This document shows, one piece after another, positions 26,385-38,585 of a stretch of 64,000 nt of DNA. The DNA lies in assembly GCA_000231825.2 (NCBI GenBank), contig JH720296.1, forward strand, positions 2,026,679 through 2,090,678, written 5' to 3'. The DNA comes from Tetrahymena elliotti 4EA. Taxonomy: Eukaryota; Ciliophora; Oligohymenophorea; Hymenostomatida; Tetrahymenidae. The notes beneath the pieces were generated by a model. The model worked only from the letters and a program-made list of their open reading frames with translations. It searched no databases and was not told the origin of the DNA. Each line of letters begins with the position of its first letter. Within the stretch, counting starts at the first letter, position 1. Both the position numbers and the translations under genes were made by a program.

Positions 26385-28270
26385 TCATTAGAAGTTAATT
26401 AGCTCCTACTTAAGCTGTTTACTATTTTCTATTAACATTTTAATATCTTCTTTTAAAGTCTTCATATAGGCTACTAAATCTTTATCGTTTTCTAGTTATA
26501 AAGTCTTCAAATCATTATATTCTTAAATCTTTTCTTGTAGTTCTTAATTGCAATTTTATATTTTCATTTTTAACTCTTAAATTTTGTATTGTTTACTCAA
26601 TTAATTTTTATTCACTTATAATACCTGCTGCTATTCGTCATTTTATTTATGGTCTTATTAAGTTTCGCTTTATAATTACTAATAACTCATCTCATGTTGC
26701 TGCTAATTTTCTTTTATGACCTCAAGATTCTTATAACTATAATCCCATTAACTATTCTCGTTCCTTCTAAAGCTTTAATAATTCTAGTTTTTTTAGCTGC
26801 CAAAAACATTTTAAGAATTTGTATTATTGTTAAAGCTATTATTCATAAATAACTACTATTATTTTTAACTAGAAGACTAAATATAATTTCTTTCATTTTA
26901 ATCTAAATTCTAATTTTATCTTAAATATTCGTCCTGTTTTTAAATAAAAGATTTAAAGATACTTTTTTAATTTCATTAAACAAATTAACAAATATTTTCA
27001 AAGTTTTTATAAAAATGATAATTAAATTTTCTCTTGAATGCAAAATAAATCAGAATGATTTTAATAAAATTCATCTATTTCTTAAAATTATTTTTTTTAA
27101 TTAAATTTAAATTTGCTTTGTTTAAAACGATAAATTAACTTATTACATTATCAAAAGAATTCGATTGCAAAGTATTATTTTTGTTAAAGTTATTTCCTTG
27201 CATTTAAACTTAACTGATATCTATACTTTTAATACTTCTGTGAGTGGGCTACTACTCATTGTTGTTGGTAAATGAATATTTCTTATCTGAATATAGAGGA
27301 GGCCTTTGAGTTTAATAGCCAGAAATATTTGTATTTCTTTAAGTAGTTGACATAAAGCTAGTAGAAGTAGATGAAGAATTTTCTAATCTAATTGGGACTA
27401 GCTTTTATTTTTATTGTTGCTCAGAAAACCAATTTAAAATTTAACTCTCTTTTTGTGCTACTATATTATAAGATTAATTCTTTCTCCATTGCTAAATTGC
27501 ATTCCTGACTAAATTATTCTTTTTTAAAACTAGAATTTTGAAAAGCAAAGTCTTTTATTTTTGTCTATTTAATAATTTTAATCTCCATACTTGAAATAAA
27601 TGCTTAAGACAAGCTTATTTCTTCTAATAAACCAAATTCTTTTCATTTTTAGTAATTAAGGAGAATATTTTCCACTAATTAAAAACATTTTCTTGCATTT
27701 TTTAACAAATCCTTTCATTTTTTTCATTAATAATTTATTCTATTGCATTTTATCTTATTTTCTGATTTTTGATATCCTTAAGTAAATGAAAGTATTTCTA
27801 CATCACATATTTATAATTTATATAGACAATCTTCAAATAGAACAACTTCTACAACTTCTTATGCTATTTTTATTCATAAAACAAATTCAATTAAACTTCA
27901 AAAATAGATTTAATTGGAATTCAATTTTTTAAAATAAATGCTTTTCTTAACTTATCTTATAACAAAGTTTAAACACATTAAAATAATATTCAAATATCTG
28001 TTTAAATGATTATATCACAAATAATTAATACCCTGTATTTCTGCTTCCATATTCTGATTGATTGCTTTCTCAGAGTTTAATTTTAGAGTATATGAATCTA
28101 TATTGCTAATTCCCTAAACTTGTTTATAAGAAATATTTTGCATCCACTTAGACCAATTTATGATTTAAAATAGTTATTTACCTTTCTCTTTATATTTCAT
28201 CTTTAACTTCTCTCCACCCTTGAAATATTTGCTTTAATGTTAAGATTGGTTAATCAGATTCACTTTCCAT
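26385..28270 (-). CDS. Probable Sfi1-repeat (centrin-binding) protein
   Basis: Four exons (28270-28182, 28113-28032, 27863-27147, 26933-26385; introns 68, 168 and 213 bp) encode 478 aa. The N-terminal 280 residues show spaced Trp-Arg/Lys motifs with preceding hydrophobics: LKQIFQGWREVK, LRKQSIRIWKQKYR, MQENVFNQWKIFS, LKHLFQVWRLKLL and RNAIQQWRKNQS, at spacings of roughly 25-35 residues. This matches the Sfi1 consensus (LLxxxFxxWR) that binds centrin along a single long helix at basal bodies and spindle poles. Tetrahymena has a family of Sfi1-repeat proteins at basal bodies, which fits. The middle is S/T/N-rich and proline-containing (QRPPLYSDKKYSF). The C-terminal 110 residues form a Q-rich coiled coil. 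No other domain is seen. The repeat assignment is by eye and should be confirmed. Confidence 0.7.
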
Positions 28271-28654
28271 TTTTGTTTAAATCTAAATTACAATAAAAAT
28301 TTATTAAGATTATTTCAAATTACAATTTAAAAAATTTTCAAAATAATCAATTAATTAATTAATCAAAAAGGTAGGAAATTAAATTAATATTGCTACCAAA
28401 ACAATAAAAATTTTAACAAAACTAACATCTTTTATGGTAAATAAAGAATATTTAAGATTAAAAAATTAATTGTGTCTTAAACTAAAATGTAGAGAAAGTA
28501 TTTACTCTTAAATTTAAGATATTAAAATTTTCTCAAACATATAACATTTAACAATTTTTAAATGAAAAAAAAAAAATTTATTTATTAACATTCCTAGTTT
28601 ATGAGCAATATTTTCTTACAAAAAATCACAAAATATTTGTGTATTTATTAAAAC

Positions 28655-29362
28655 CACTCAATAAACATTTTAGAATATCAAATAATCTTTTTTATGAAGA
28701 CCAATTTTGTTGATTATTAATTGATTACTAACTAACTCTAACTCTATTTTTCATATTTATTTTGAATTTATAAAATGAGAAAAAGTAAAAGAAATGGATT
28801 GATTAACAATATTTTATTTATAGATACAAATAAATAACATGTATCATAAATTTATATTTATAATAAAAACACAATAAATATTTAAGAAATCAAATAATAG
28901 ACAAAATTGTGTTGATTGGTGGTCTATTCCTAACTCTATATTTCAAATTTTTTTTGGATTTATATATAAATTGAGAAATCAATAGATTAATTTGAACTAA
29001 TAACTCATGATTTTTATGAAAATTATCAAATAGAAATTCATCCATTTATTTATTAAAAAGTACTTTATAAATATTTTTATGTAAACAAAATTTAGTTGAT
29101 GACTGATTGATTACTCATTTATTTGAATTTACAAAATGAGAAGAATTAAAAGAAATTGATTGATTAACTATAACTATAACTCATGATTTATAAATACAAA
29201 TCAATATAAATCACCAAATACATATTATTATTTATTATAAAGCACTCAATATATATTTTAGCAAATCAGATAATATTTTTGTAAAGACCAAAACTTTTTG
29301 AAGATTTATAGATTGATTGATTGATTGCTAACTTTCAGTTTATTTTTTGTAGTAAAATTTCA
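28655..29362. repeat. Decayed tandem repeat, about four units of 180-215 bp
   Basis: Related unit starts are seen at 28655 (CACTCAATAAACATTTTAG), 28869 (ACACAATAAATATTTAAG), 29057 (AAGTACTTTATAAATATTTT) and 29239 (AAGCACTCAATATATATTTT). Each is followed by CAAATAAT or similar, AGACCAA or ACAAAATT, a TTGATTGATTAC-like run, then AAAATGAGAA and TAACTATAACTCATGAT in most. Spacing is 214, 188 and 182 bp. The last unit holds a (GATT)4 tract at 29311-29326. The preceding 28271-28654 is A+T-rich upstream sequence of the Sfi1-like gene and may contain a fifth fragment. Confidence 0.65.
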
Positions 29363-30085
29363 TCATAATTTATCATTAGGAATGTGCTTGTTACCTTAGC
29401 TGGTTCCTTTAAGGATATTTCTGTTTTAATTTACTTTGGCGTATTTAGGGTTGTGCTCTACTACTCCTCTTGCTTAATCGTTTTCTACATATTATTATCT
29501 AATAACTTGTTTTCCATAACCATTGCTCTAACCACGGTCATCAGAGATTGATTGAATTTCTGATACAAAAGGCTAAAAGTCTTTTTCAGTAACTGGGAAG
29601 CCATCAATAATTGTCAATGTGGATATGCTATTTACTAATTGCTATCTGTAATTGTGATACTCTTCTTCTTGCTAAAAGAAAGTAGGACAAACAGGATTCT
29701 TCATTAAATTTAAATTGCTTAGCTTGGGGAATTTAGATTTGCATAACATAATGAACTCGTCTAAGTCTTAGATTTGATTCTATATGAATTATTTTTAAAA
29801 TATTATTTTAACATATGGAGGGATTCTATTAATGAAAATAATTTCTACCTTTATTAAGCTAATACATTCCAGATTTGGCAATGAGGGGAATTCATGTAAG
29901 TTGCTAATTTAATTTTCATCCATTATTAAAGTGATCAAATTGACAAATCTTTCAAGAGATCTGCCAGTTCTTAACAAATTATTTGAAACATCTAAATGTT
30001 TAATTGCTTTAGGGTCAGTGACGAATTCTTCACTGAGGGATTTTAATTTCTTGGAACTCCAAGATATGGTGTGACCTTGCTACAT
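29363..30085 (-). CDS. Small leucine-rich repeat protein
   Basis: Two exons (30085-29849, 29779-29363; 69-bp intron) encode 217 aa. The LRR part is AIKHLDVSNNLLRTGRSLE, LITLIMDENQISNLHEF, LPNLECISLIKNQIQDLDEF and PKLSNLNLMKNPVCP, with the intron inside the third repeat. It is closed by a cap-like segment (EEYHNYRQQLVNSISTLTI then IDGFPVTEKDF) of the kind seen in SDS22-like and ciliary LRR proteins (YR..l...ip.L..LDg.pV). The last 60 residues are charged and lack structure, ending NKHIPNDKL. LRR proteins of this size often act in dynein assembly or as axonemal adaptors; that role is inference. No enzymatic domain is seen. Confidence 0.85.
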
Positions 30086-32602
30086 GATTGTGAATTTATT
30101 CTAAGTTTTGGAAAATTATTTGACAGATTTAGTTTAAAAATGGATGCTTGAAGAATCTAAAATAATTAATTATATTATTTTGCTTCCTTGTTTTTTTAGA
30201 TGAAATTTTACAATTATTGAGATAATTATTATACTTTGATTGTTCGGTCAGATAAAAACAAGAAAGCAAAAAAGAAAGCTAATTAATTAATAAACAAAAA
30301 AGAAACAAGAAATTCTTTTCTTGTATTAAAATATAATGATTATCGCTCACCACTACCTTAAATTTCCTTTTTAAAATAAAGTATTATCTAAACTTGTAAA
30401 TTTATAAATTTTACTTTCATGAATTTTTCTCTCTTAGTAAGATATTGTCTAATTTTTCTGAACAATTTTTTTGTCATCTTCATTTTTTAATTCTTTTATA
30501 GAAGGAACTGAAAAAGCAAATTCAGCAAGGCCAAAGTAGCTTAACTTAACTTCAATTCAATTACAATTATTTTAACCCACTTTGCTAAATTAATTTGTCA
30601 TACCGATCAATTCTATCAAATTTTTTAACAAGCTATTATTTTAATCTTCTAAATTTACTATAAGTGCTTTACATTTCTTCTTCTTTACATTCTAAATTGT
30701 TCACTTTGAAATATTCTTAATTCAAAATTCAGAAAATCAACCTAATCTTTCTTTACCCACTAAAAAATATCTATTCAATAATTATAAAAATTTATCTTAC
30801 ATCATTTTCTTCAGATTACAAAATAATTAAGAAATCCTAATTAAATAAATTTAGAGCCATGACTTTACATTTCTATCCATAGGGACTTACTGTAGCACAA
30901 TGATTTATCAAAATAAAAATGATTAAATCTTCTTCTTAATAATTAATTTAACTTCTCAATATTGAAATGTTTTAAAGCCAAAATAAACTTAATTGAGCAA
31001 TATAATTTATTCAAATTTAAACTTAAATCTTTCTTTCAAGAAATTCATTTCAAAATTCAAATAAATTTAATTGGATATTTATTTTTTACTCTAATATTTT
31101 ATTTAGTGGATAAAAAATATTTTAAAATATTATTAATACCTACATTTGTTTATTATCTTCATTCTTCACAAAAGTTAAGCAAACTAAACATTCATTGAAA
31201 AAAAGAACAGAACTCAGCTTAAAAAAATTCCAAAAATATTAATTTAATAAAACTTTTATGATAGTTATATTAATATAAATTTCAGTTGTTAAATATTAAT
31301 TATAATGGTTTAGATCAAAATTTCATAGAATATTTCATGATTTATTGTTGTGCTTATTATTTTATTTTAAAAACTCAACACAAGCCTTAAAATAAATTAG
31401 GAATAAATGTTAAAAAATTTTGGAGCTTAAAGTAGCATAGATGAGTCCAAATAAATACACAAAATAGTTAGACTATTCATCAATCAATTTTTTAATTATT
31501 TCATTAATTAATTATTGGTAATAATGGATTTTCTCTGAAAATAAAACTTTTAAATACATAAAATAATAATACTTTGAAAAATTTTAATCTTTAAAACAAA
31601 TAACTGAGAAAATTATTTATTAGATATCATAAATTTTTGTTCTTAAAATCTTTGGGAATTTTATAGTTCTTAATCTTAGTAATTTTATTTTATGTTTACT
31701 CAGTTTTTTTTGCATCTTAATAATATTTTATTGTTATTTTATTCAAAAACAATTTTCATAAAAATATTTCAATTTTAAAATTAATAAAATATAAGATAAC
31801 TCTGAATAAATCCAATATCATACTTTAAGCTTAAATTTGCTTTTTAGCAGCAAAAAGTGTAAACAGCTTAAATAGTTGAAGGACTTCAACAGATAAAAGG
31901 TAAATATTTCTTATTTTGCTTGCTTTTTAAGTCAGCATTTCATATCAATAATAATTTTTAAATTATTTTAATGTTGTACATAGCATAGATTCTTCTTTCA
32001 GTATTTTTAGCTTTTTTACTTTATCTAATTAAATATTTTAAATGTCATTTCTTTCTCCACATAATAGCATAAAATAATTTTTATTTTGTTTTTCTTCAAT
32101 AAAATTATCTTCTGGTTCTGATTCAACAACTTTTTGCTCTCTTTCATTAGAGTTTTTTCTTTCTCTTACTAAAATAATTTACTGATAATATAATTTAGAT
32201 TGTTTATGTTGGAAATTTGTGGGAATAATAAATTTTCCTAATATATTGAGTTTGCTCAAATTAAAGAAATTAATTTGAATAAAATTATTTTTTTAAGATG
32301 ATTTCTTTTAGAGAATAAGTGCAGGAAATAAAAATCGAGTTAGATAACATAAGAAAATGTTAGGAAAATTTGTAAAAATTATTTTAATTTAAGAAATATG
32401 AAGTTGATAAAAATTTACTGATTCAGATAGTAATTATCGTGTTTAGTTAGTACATCTAAATCTAGTTACAAAGTAAATATTATAAATTTTACAAAAAATT
32501 TAATTGAAAGCTTAAGCAAAGATAGATAGGATTTTTAAGATTTGATAGAATAATTATTTAAATAGGAGTTTAATAAATTTAGATTGAAAAATAGTGAATT
32601 AA
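30086..32602. other. Intergenic between divergent genes
   Basis: Apart from the weak ORF at 30552-30880 I see no gene. Short coding-like scraps occur on the minus strand at 30330-30550 (YFGLAEFAFSVPSIKEL in frame with a TGA) and on the plus strand near 31840-31910 (QQQKVQTAQIVEGLQQIK). Neither has a start or convincing splice sites. The 30962-31198 plus-strand frame is A+T-driven (F, I, K, L, N, Y only) and not supported. Confidence 0.45.
30552..30880 (-). CDS. Weak small ORF, possibly a gene remnant
   Basis: With one 50-bp GT..AG intron (30692-30741) a 92-aa product is possible, beginning MDRNVKSWLQIYLIRISQ and containing KFRRLKQQLVKKFDRIDRY. It is helical and basic. Downstream of its TGA, the next frame (IEVKLSYFGLAEFAFSVPS) also looks coding. 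This suggests either a frameshifted pseudogene or chance. Composition is slightly less A+T-rich than the flanks. The donor GTTGAT is unusual. I would not rely on it without expression data. Confidence 0.2.
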
Positions 32603-34515
32603 ATGAGAATTCTGATTGTAAATGGATATTCTAAGAATAAGTCAGGAATAAAGAAGTTTGCAGATTTCCATTATCTAATTATGAAGGTAGAATTATTTGA
32701 GAGTATTAAAAAAAATTCAATTGAATTGTGACATAATTTATTCATGATGACAAATTTCTATTTTGTGAGCTTATTTATACTTTTCTTTTAAAAAGATAAT
32801 GACTGAATAAAAGGAGTTAGTGGATACAGAAACAGAATTTTTTATTAGAGATAAAAATAATCTCGATGATTACCTTTATGAAATAGAAAGTTCTCATTTA
32901 AAGAAAGAAGCAGCTAACAATTTTGATTAATTAGATATGGTGTTTGTAATTGGAGATACTAATGTTAGGCCATGGTCTCCTTCTATGAGGAAGGTAAAAT
33001 ATTAGATAAATCTTTATAAATAATTAATGTTTTTTACTAGATTTTAACTTTGATGAGAATGTGCTTAAGAGTAAAGAAATATCTCTTTTCATCAGCTTGG
33101 GGTATGCAAGCTTTAGTATTTTTAAGTGCTTCAAATATGGAGAAAGTAATTAATTAAATAAATTTGAATAAAATGAGATACTTTGAAATGATAATAATAT
33201 GAATGGTAGCTTATAAATATTTAAATATAAAATAGAATATTAATATTGTAAATGGTGCTGGTGATGGAGGAAAATTGAGTGACATTTAAACAACTAGCTC
33301 AGTAAAAATTAAATGGATTTATCTAACTTAATATCTAAAGATTTTATCCAACTTTTTAAGAGTTATTAATTATTAATTTTTGATAACTAGAATTTGAAGA
33401 GTATTAAACCTTCAGATTATTTTTTAGACAACACTACTGGAGATTTATATGGATTCAATTATGAGACAAATGAATGGATTCCTAAAGGTAACTGCGGCTT
33501 GCATTCAAGAAGATCTGCTCAAGAATTTCAATCTCTAGGAAAATTTATTTTAAAAGTATTTTCATTTTTTTATCTATTGGTAAAATAGTATATTATGTAT
33601 TCAATTTTTCTGAAAGGCTCCAGTTTATAAACCAGATACAGAGCACAAAGAGAAATATAAGTTATATAAATCAAGAAAATATGAGGAAACATGCAGTAAA
33701 TTACATCATTTCTAGAAAGTATTTTTAGGAAAAATTAAAATTGTTTAGGAATTAAAAAGATGCATATGCATCACTGGGCATTCTAAGGTTTGGATGACGA
33801 ATTTATAATACCATTAAAAAATAACTGGGATGTACATACTTTTGCTTTCGTAAATCCGTCTAAGCATTTCAATGTTCTAGCAGATTCAGAAAGAGGTGCT
33901 ATAGTAAAATAAATTAACAGCATGTTTGGATTTTAACTGATTCAATTTTTTTCAAAAGGTAATTGAAATGGAAAATATACTTGCAGTGTTGTTTGCAACT
34001 AATACTAAATACCCAAGCACCATATAAATTTTGAGAAATTTTATTTGGAATACTTTAAAGAAAATAAAATCTCAACAAGGGTAAAACGCTCCAAGTATAT
34101 CATCATTTTAGTTCATCTAGAAAGAATCAACAATAGAAGAAACGCTTAGGAAACAAAAAGAAAAAGGGAAAAGAACTGCTCTAGTTTTACTCAATAAAAG
34201 AACTTAATAAATGGGGTTTCATTAAGTTGAAACAGGTAAAAATAAAATTGTAAAAATAAATAAATAAATTTTATTTATAATTTAGATGATAATAAAACAT
34301 ACACAAAAAGTGATGTCTTTTTGCATGTAGGATATTCAGCAAAGAGGTCTCATGTACCTCAATTTGTCTTTAACAATATGGTTAATGATAAAAAGGTAAT
34401 TTCATATTTATTAACAACAAACAAAATAACACATATTTCATTTTATTGTAATTTGAAAATATATTCCATTAATTCTTTCTTCTTTCAAAGAATTTAAATT
34501 TAAGGTTTTTTTTGA
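32603..34515 (+). CDS. Class I glutamine amidotransferase-like protein lacking catalytic residues
   Basis: Nine exons: 32603-32686, 32796-32993, 33041-33145, 33236-33301, 33391-33555, 33617-33695, 33749-33903, 33959-34235, 34286-34515; introns 47-109 bp. All phases agree, giving 452 aa. MRILIVNGYSKNKSG starts like an amidotransferase-fold beta strand. FVIGDTNVRPWSPSMRKIL and then YLFSSAWGMQALVFL sit where the family has its Gly-Gly loop and the nucleophile elbow (GxCxGxQ), but the Cys position is Ala (A113). Later MHMHHWAFQG and FNVLADSERGAIV match the conserved HH and beta-strand segments, and the usual HPE is replaced (LFATNTKYPST). Between these lie conserved-looking YFLDNTTGDLYGFN and GNCGLHSRRSA. 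A pseudoenzyme is the best reading. The last 40 codons after a perfect donor at 34396 look non-coding, so the gene may instead splice on to 35474. Confidence 0.7.
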
Positions 34516-34539
34516 TATTTTGATTTTTAATTCGAATTT

Positions 34540-35300
34540 AAAGAACACTTTTGTGATTTTGAATAAATAATTTTTTTTCTCTAATCTTATGATTTTCAAT
34601 TTTAATAAGATAATTTTGATTTTGATACCACTCTCTTTTGTTTTATAATTTCACATTACTCTAAATTAAACATTTCTTGTGGTTTTAAATCAATAATTTT
34701 TCTAATCTTGGCTTTTTTTGATTCTCATTTCAATCTGATTATTTAGAATAAATTTACAAACTTTTTATGAATTTTTCTTGTTTGCTTTTAAAACAAAAAG
34801 AACATTTTTATGATTTTAAAATAGTAAATTTGCGTCTAAGATTTTGATGATTATTGCTACAAAAGATTTTGAAATTATTTATCTAGGATTTCTCATTTCA
34901 TATTAGAAATAAATGAATCAATTTTTCTAAATAAGCTGATTTGATTTGATACTTTATCCTAGATTTTGAATCTTACTAAAATTTCATATGAGAACTGAAA
35001 GAAATTGTTAAAAGCTTTCAATCAATTTAGATTTATTTTTGGTTTTAAATTTATTAAGAGAACATTTTATGGTTTTAAATTAATAAATTTTTCATATTTA
35101 GTTTTTGATTATGATGTCAGTATCATAATTCATCATAGAATACCTGATAAATTCTTATTTCATATTTGAATTAAATGAATCGTTTTTTTAATTAGATTTT
35201 TATTTTATTTTATAATATATCCAAGATTTTGAAATTATTTACCATACCTTAAAAATTTCACATTAAAAGTTAAGAAAATTTTTGCCATATTCAGTTTACA
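34540..35300. repeat. Decayed tandem repeat with about 259-bp period
   Basis: Unit starts: AAAGAACACTTTTGTGATTT at 34540, AAAGAACATTTTTATGATTT at 34798 and GAGAACATTTTATGGTTTT at 35058, spaced 258 and 260 bp. Inside units two and three, ATTTCATATTAGAAATAAAT (34895) pairs with ATTTCATATTTGAATTAAAT (about 35157). TCCTAGATTTTGAA (34967) pairs with TCCAAGATTTTGAA (35220). It lies between the amidotransferase-like gene and the next gene, or inside a 1.07-kb intron if they are one gene. No coding potential. Confidence 0.65.
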
Positions 35301-35473
35301 AATTTTCTTGAATTGGCAAAAGAATTAATCCTGACTTTGACACTTTAGTCAAAAGTTTTAATTCATCAAAAGATTTTATTTTGTTAATTTGCAACCATTA
35401 AATTGGTTACAGGATTAAGATAAAAGAAATCTCTTTATAAAAATAGTTAAAAATCAAAGAAGGATAGTTAAAA

Positions 35474-37162
35474 ATGTCTTCAAATGATCCTGCTAATAAT
35501 AAATTCTTTGATAATGAAGACTTTGATATTATAGATGAAAACCATAGTACAATTCTAAAGAATACGTAGACTTTTACAGATTTTTAGACAAAACCAAACG
35601 AAACTATCACAGACAGTAACTCTAAACCTTCTTAGAGCTAAAGAAAGTCTATGCAATTCAAAATATCACTGAAGAAGCAAGAATAGATGTACACATCAGG
35701 AGGAATTAGAAAATTTTTACATCCAACCATTTCTAATGAATTACTTGACTTTAACAAGTTATGGGTAATCAATATTTTATTAAATTATTTTAAGATGGAT
35801 TTGAAAAAAAAAAACAATGAAGCAAAAAAGTAAATAAAGAAAGTGTATTTATAATTTTAAAAGAAGTAACTTTAGAATATAACTTTTTTTAATCAATAAG
35901 TGAATATTAATTTGATTAAATTATTTACTTTTTAAGACTCAAAATTAGAAAAGCTAGAACGAAATAAATTAAAATAGTGGATATTAATTTCACTACTTAA
36001 ATACTTAAATAAAAGCATGAATTAATGTAATTATTACCAAAATGATTTCTACGTTTTACATTTCATCAAAGAACTTTTTTCTTACTAATTTAAGTAAATT
36101 GAAAAATACATAATTTAATAAAACTTACAATTTAAATCAGTTATGATAAGTGTAAAAATACTCTCAAATAATTGGGGATTTCTCAATTTTTAACAAAATA
36201 TTTCAAGATTTGCAAAAATAATTTTAAGCTGTGGTCATCTTTTAAATTTAATAAAAAAATATTTGATAAAAAAGGTTCCTGGGAATTTATCGAGTCCAGA
36301 TAATAACTTAAAGAGAGGTTTATTTGTTCCAAATTAAACAGGGTTTTCTTTTATGACAAGTAAATCAAGAAGGACAAACCAATCAAGAATGCATACAACT
36401 GAGTCATCCACTACTCTCACAAAAAGTAGAACTTAGAGAGGGAAAGATTTTGGTGAATTTGTAAGTTTGTTTTAATTTTATTTTAGTATTTTATACAGAT
36501 TTTAAGAGAATAATATCTGATTTTATTTACTGTTTACCAAGAAAAAAGAAAAAAAGAAATCAATTGTTCATTCAATCATCTACTTTAATTCACAGTTTTT
36601 TCAAATAACCAAGAGTAAGTTATTAAATAATATACTTTAGTCAGTAAGCAAAATGAGATAATTTAAATTAAAGTTAATTTGATTAAATTTCCTAGTCTGT
36701 TTCTAGTAAAAATCATATTATTTAGTGCTACTGATGATTAATATTTGTTTAGACTGAATAACTTATTTTTCTTGAGAGAATAATATGTTTTTTAACAATT
36801 CACATTTAAAACATTCATGCTTGCTCATTTTATTTTATTTTTGTTAAATAATTTAAAAAGAAATCACTGTTTGTTGACTCTCCGTATGTTTCTCCTGATG
36901 AAATTTATAAGAAGGAAATTAAAGTAAATTAAAGAAGTACATTAAAAAAAGGAAAATAATTATTTTTTATTAGGAAAAGAATGAGAAAATAATAGGTGAT
37001 AAAGATTTTAGAGTTGGAGCTGCTCATTATGACCACTACTCTATCTATAGAAACTAATCCGATTTCAACTCAGGATGTCCTCCAAGCAGTTATTTTAGAC
37101 ACTAATTCAGAGATTAAAATAAAACAAAATGGATAAATGAATAAAATTTTAAACTTATTTGA
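35474..37162 (+). CDS. Conserved-looking protein of unknown function
   Basis: Four exons (35474-35764, 36275-36460, 36861-36923, 36974-37162; introns 510, 400 and 50 bp) encode 242 aa. Start MSSNDPANNKFFDNEDFD, middle GGIRKFLHPTISNELLDF then KLWVPGNLSSPDN, then an S/T/R-rich stretch, and a C-terminal part with GDKDFRVGAAHYDHYSIY and KTKWINEQNFKLI. No known domain. The C-terminal block with YxxHxxxS and a final W-I-N-E-x-x-F-K pattern recalls small axonemal microtubule-associated proteins, but this is only an impression. Frame and phase also allow splicing from 34395 (donor GTAATT) to an acceptor at 35467 (GGATAG), which would make this the C-terminal half of the amidotransferase-like protein. 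Confidence 0.65.
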
Positions 37163-38585
37163 AAATGATGTCTTTTGGCATCTTAAATTTGGGCCAGTAT
37201 TTTAATTGTAAATTTTATCTTTTATTAAGATAAATTATCTGAGCGTAATTAATAAATTGATCTAAGTTAATCTAATAGAGTAAATGATTTAATTATCATT
37301 CGATTTTCTGCGAATTGTTTTAGATTTTTAAAAAAAGAAAATGAATGATTAAGATTTTTTTGTTATTTTCAAGTAAAATAAATTTGACAACTAATTTATT
37401 TACAAATTTTATTAAAATTAAACGTTATTTCTTGGTAAATTTTAGAATATTGCTCCAAAATATAAAATATGGAGTAAAAAATTACAAAAAGACAATATAC
37501 AAATGAAACTGTTTACTAAAAATTTCATCATTAAATGTAAACAATTTTTTTGGAGGTTTAAATAGGAAGCAAGTATTATTCTATAAGCAATAATATTGTA
37601 GTAATTGAGGGGCAAAATTTGATAATTTACATTTTTTATTTTTCCAAAAGATAAATCAAAAAAAAGACAGTGTAAATAAAAATCTTTACATTATTTTTTT
37701 TTTAATTTTTGGAATGAAATAAATTGTAAACAGACTCAAAAAAAAATTAGGAATTCTGTATGATTTTTTTTATTTATTTCTAAACGTTAATTAATACAAA
37801 TAATTTAAAGTATAATAAGATAATACAATTTTAGTATCTAATAATCAGACTCATTTTATTTTGAGAATTTAAATTCCTTTTATGATAAGCTAAAAATTGA
37901 AAGCTTGTTTGCCAAGAAAAATAGCTCCTTTTTTTAAATGAAATAATGAAAGTATGGCCAAATAGAATTAATCTTTACTGAAACTCTATTTTTTTTGAGT
38001 TTATCATTTAATTTTAACACTTGAATTAATTTTAAAAATTCTATTAAAATAATAACAAGAAAAGTAGAAGAAATGAGGTAATCATTAATGAATGATTGAA
38101 TGGAATCTATTAACTTTATTCATATAAAAATTTTATTCCATTTTCTTAAATAATGTACTCACTTTTTATCAAATTAATAATATTTACAAATGATCTCTAT
38201 GCAATGAACAAGCAAGCAAGCAATCAATCAAGTCTGCAAGCTGAGATGAGTGATCTATTAATAAATAAATAAATAGATAGATCGATCGGGCAATTTGATG
38301 GAATGCTTGATTATTAGATAATTAATATTATTATTATGGTTTTTAAAAGGGAAAAAGTATTGAAAGTTTTCTTTATCAAACATTAAATTTGAATATTAAA
38401 ATATAATAAAAAATAATAAAGAAAACAAAAGCCAAAGATTGATAATAATTATTAATTATTAAGTAAATAGAAGAAGAAGAAAAAGAATAAACAAGAAGAG
38501 ATAAAAGAAGCCCATAGGTTTCACTCTAAAGTTCGTTCTTAAAAAAGAGAAGGTTTTTGTGCTTAAATACTAAAAGTGAAGCATA
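37163..38585. other. Intergenic upstream of the PTEN-like gene
   Basis: No gene seen. 38208-38232 has CAAGCAAGCAAGCAATCAAT, and 38261-38288 has AATAAATAAATAGATAGATC microsatellite sequence, shortly before a purine-rich leader (AAGAAGAAGAAAAAGAATAA) that is probably the 5' UTR of the PTEN-like gene. Confidence 0.5.

Noticed and set aside
30962..31198. 78-codon plus-strand ORF with hydrophobic stretch
   Set aside because: Residue use is what A+T-rich random sequence gives, and TAA is not a stop here so the ORF end is meaningless.
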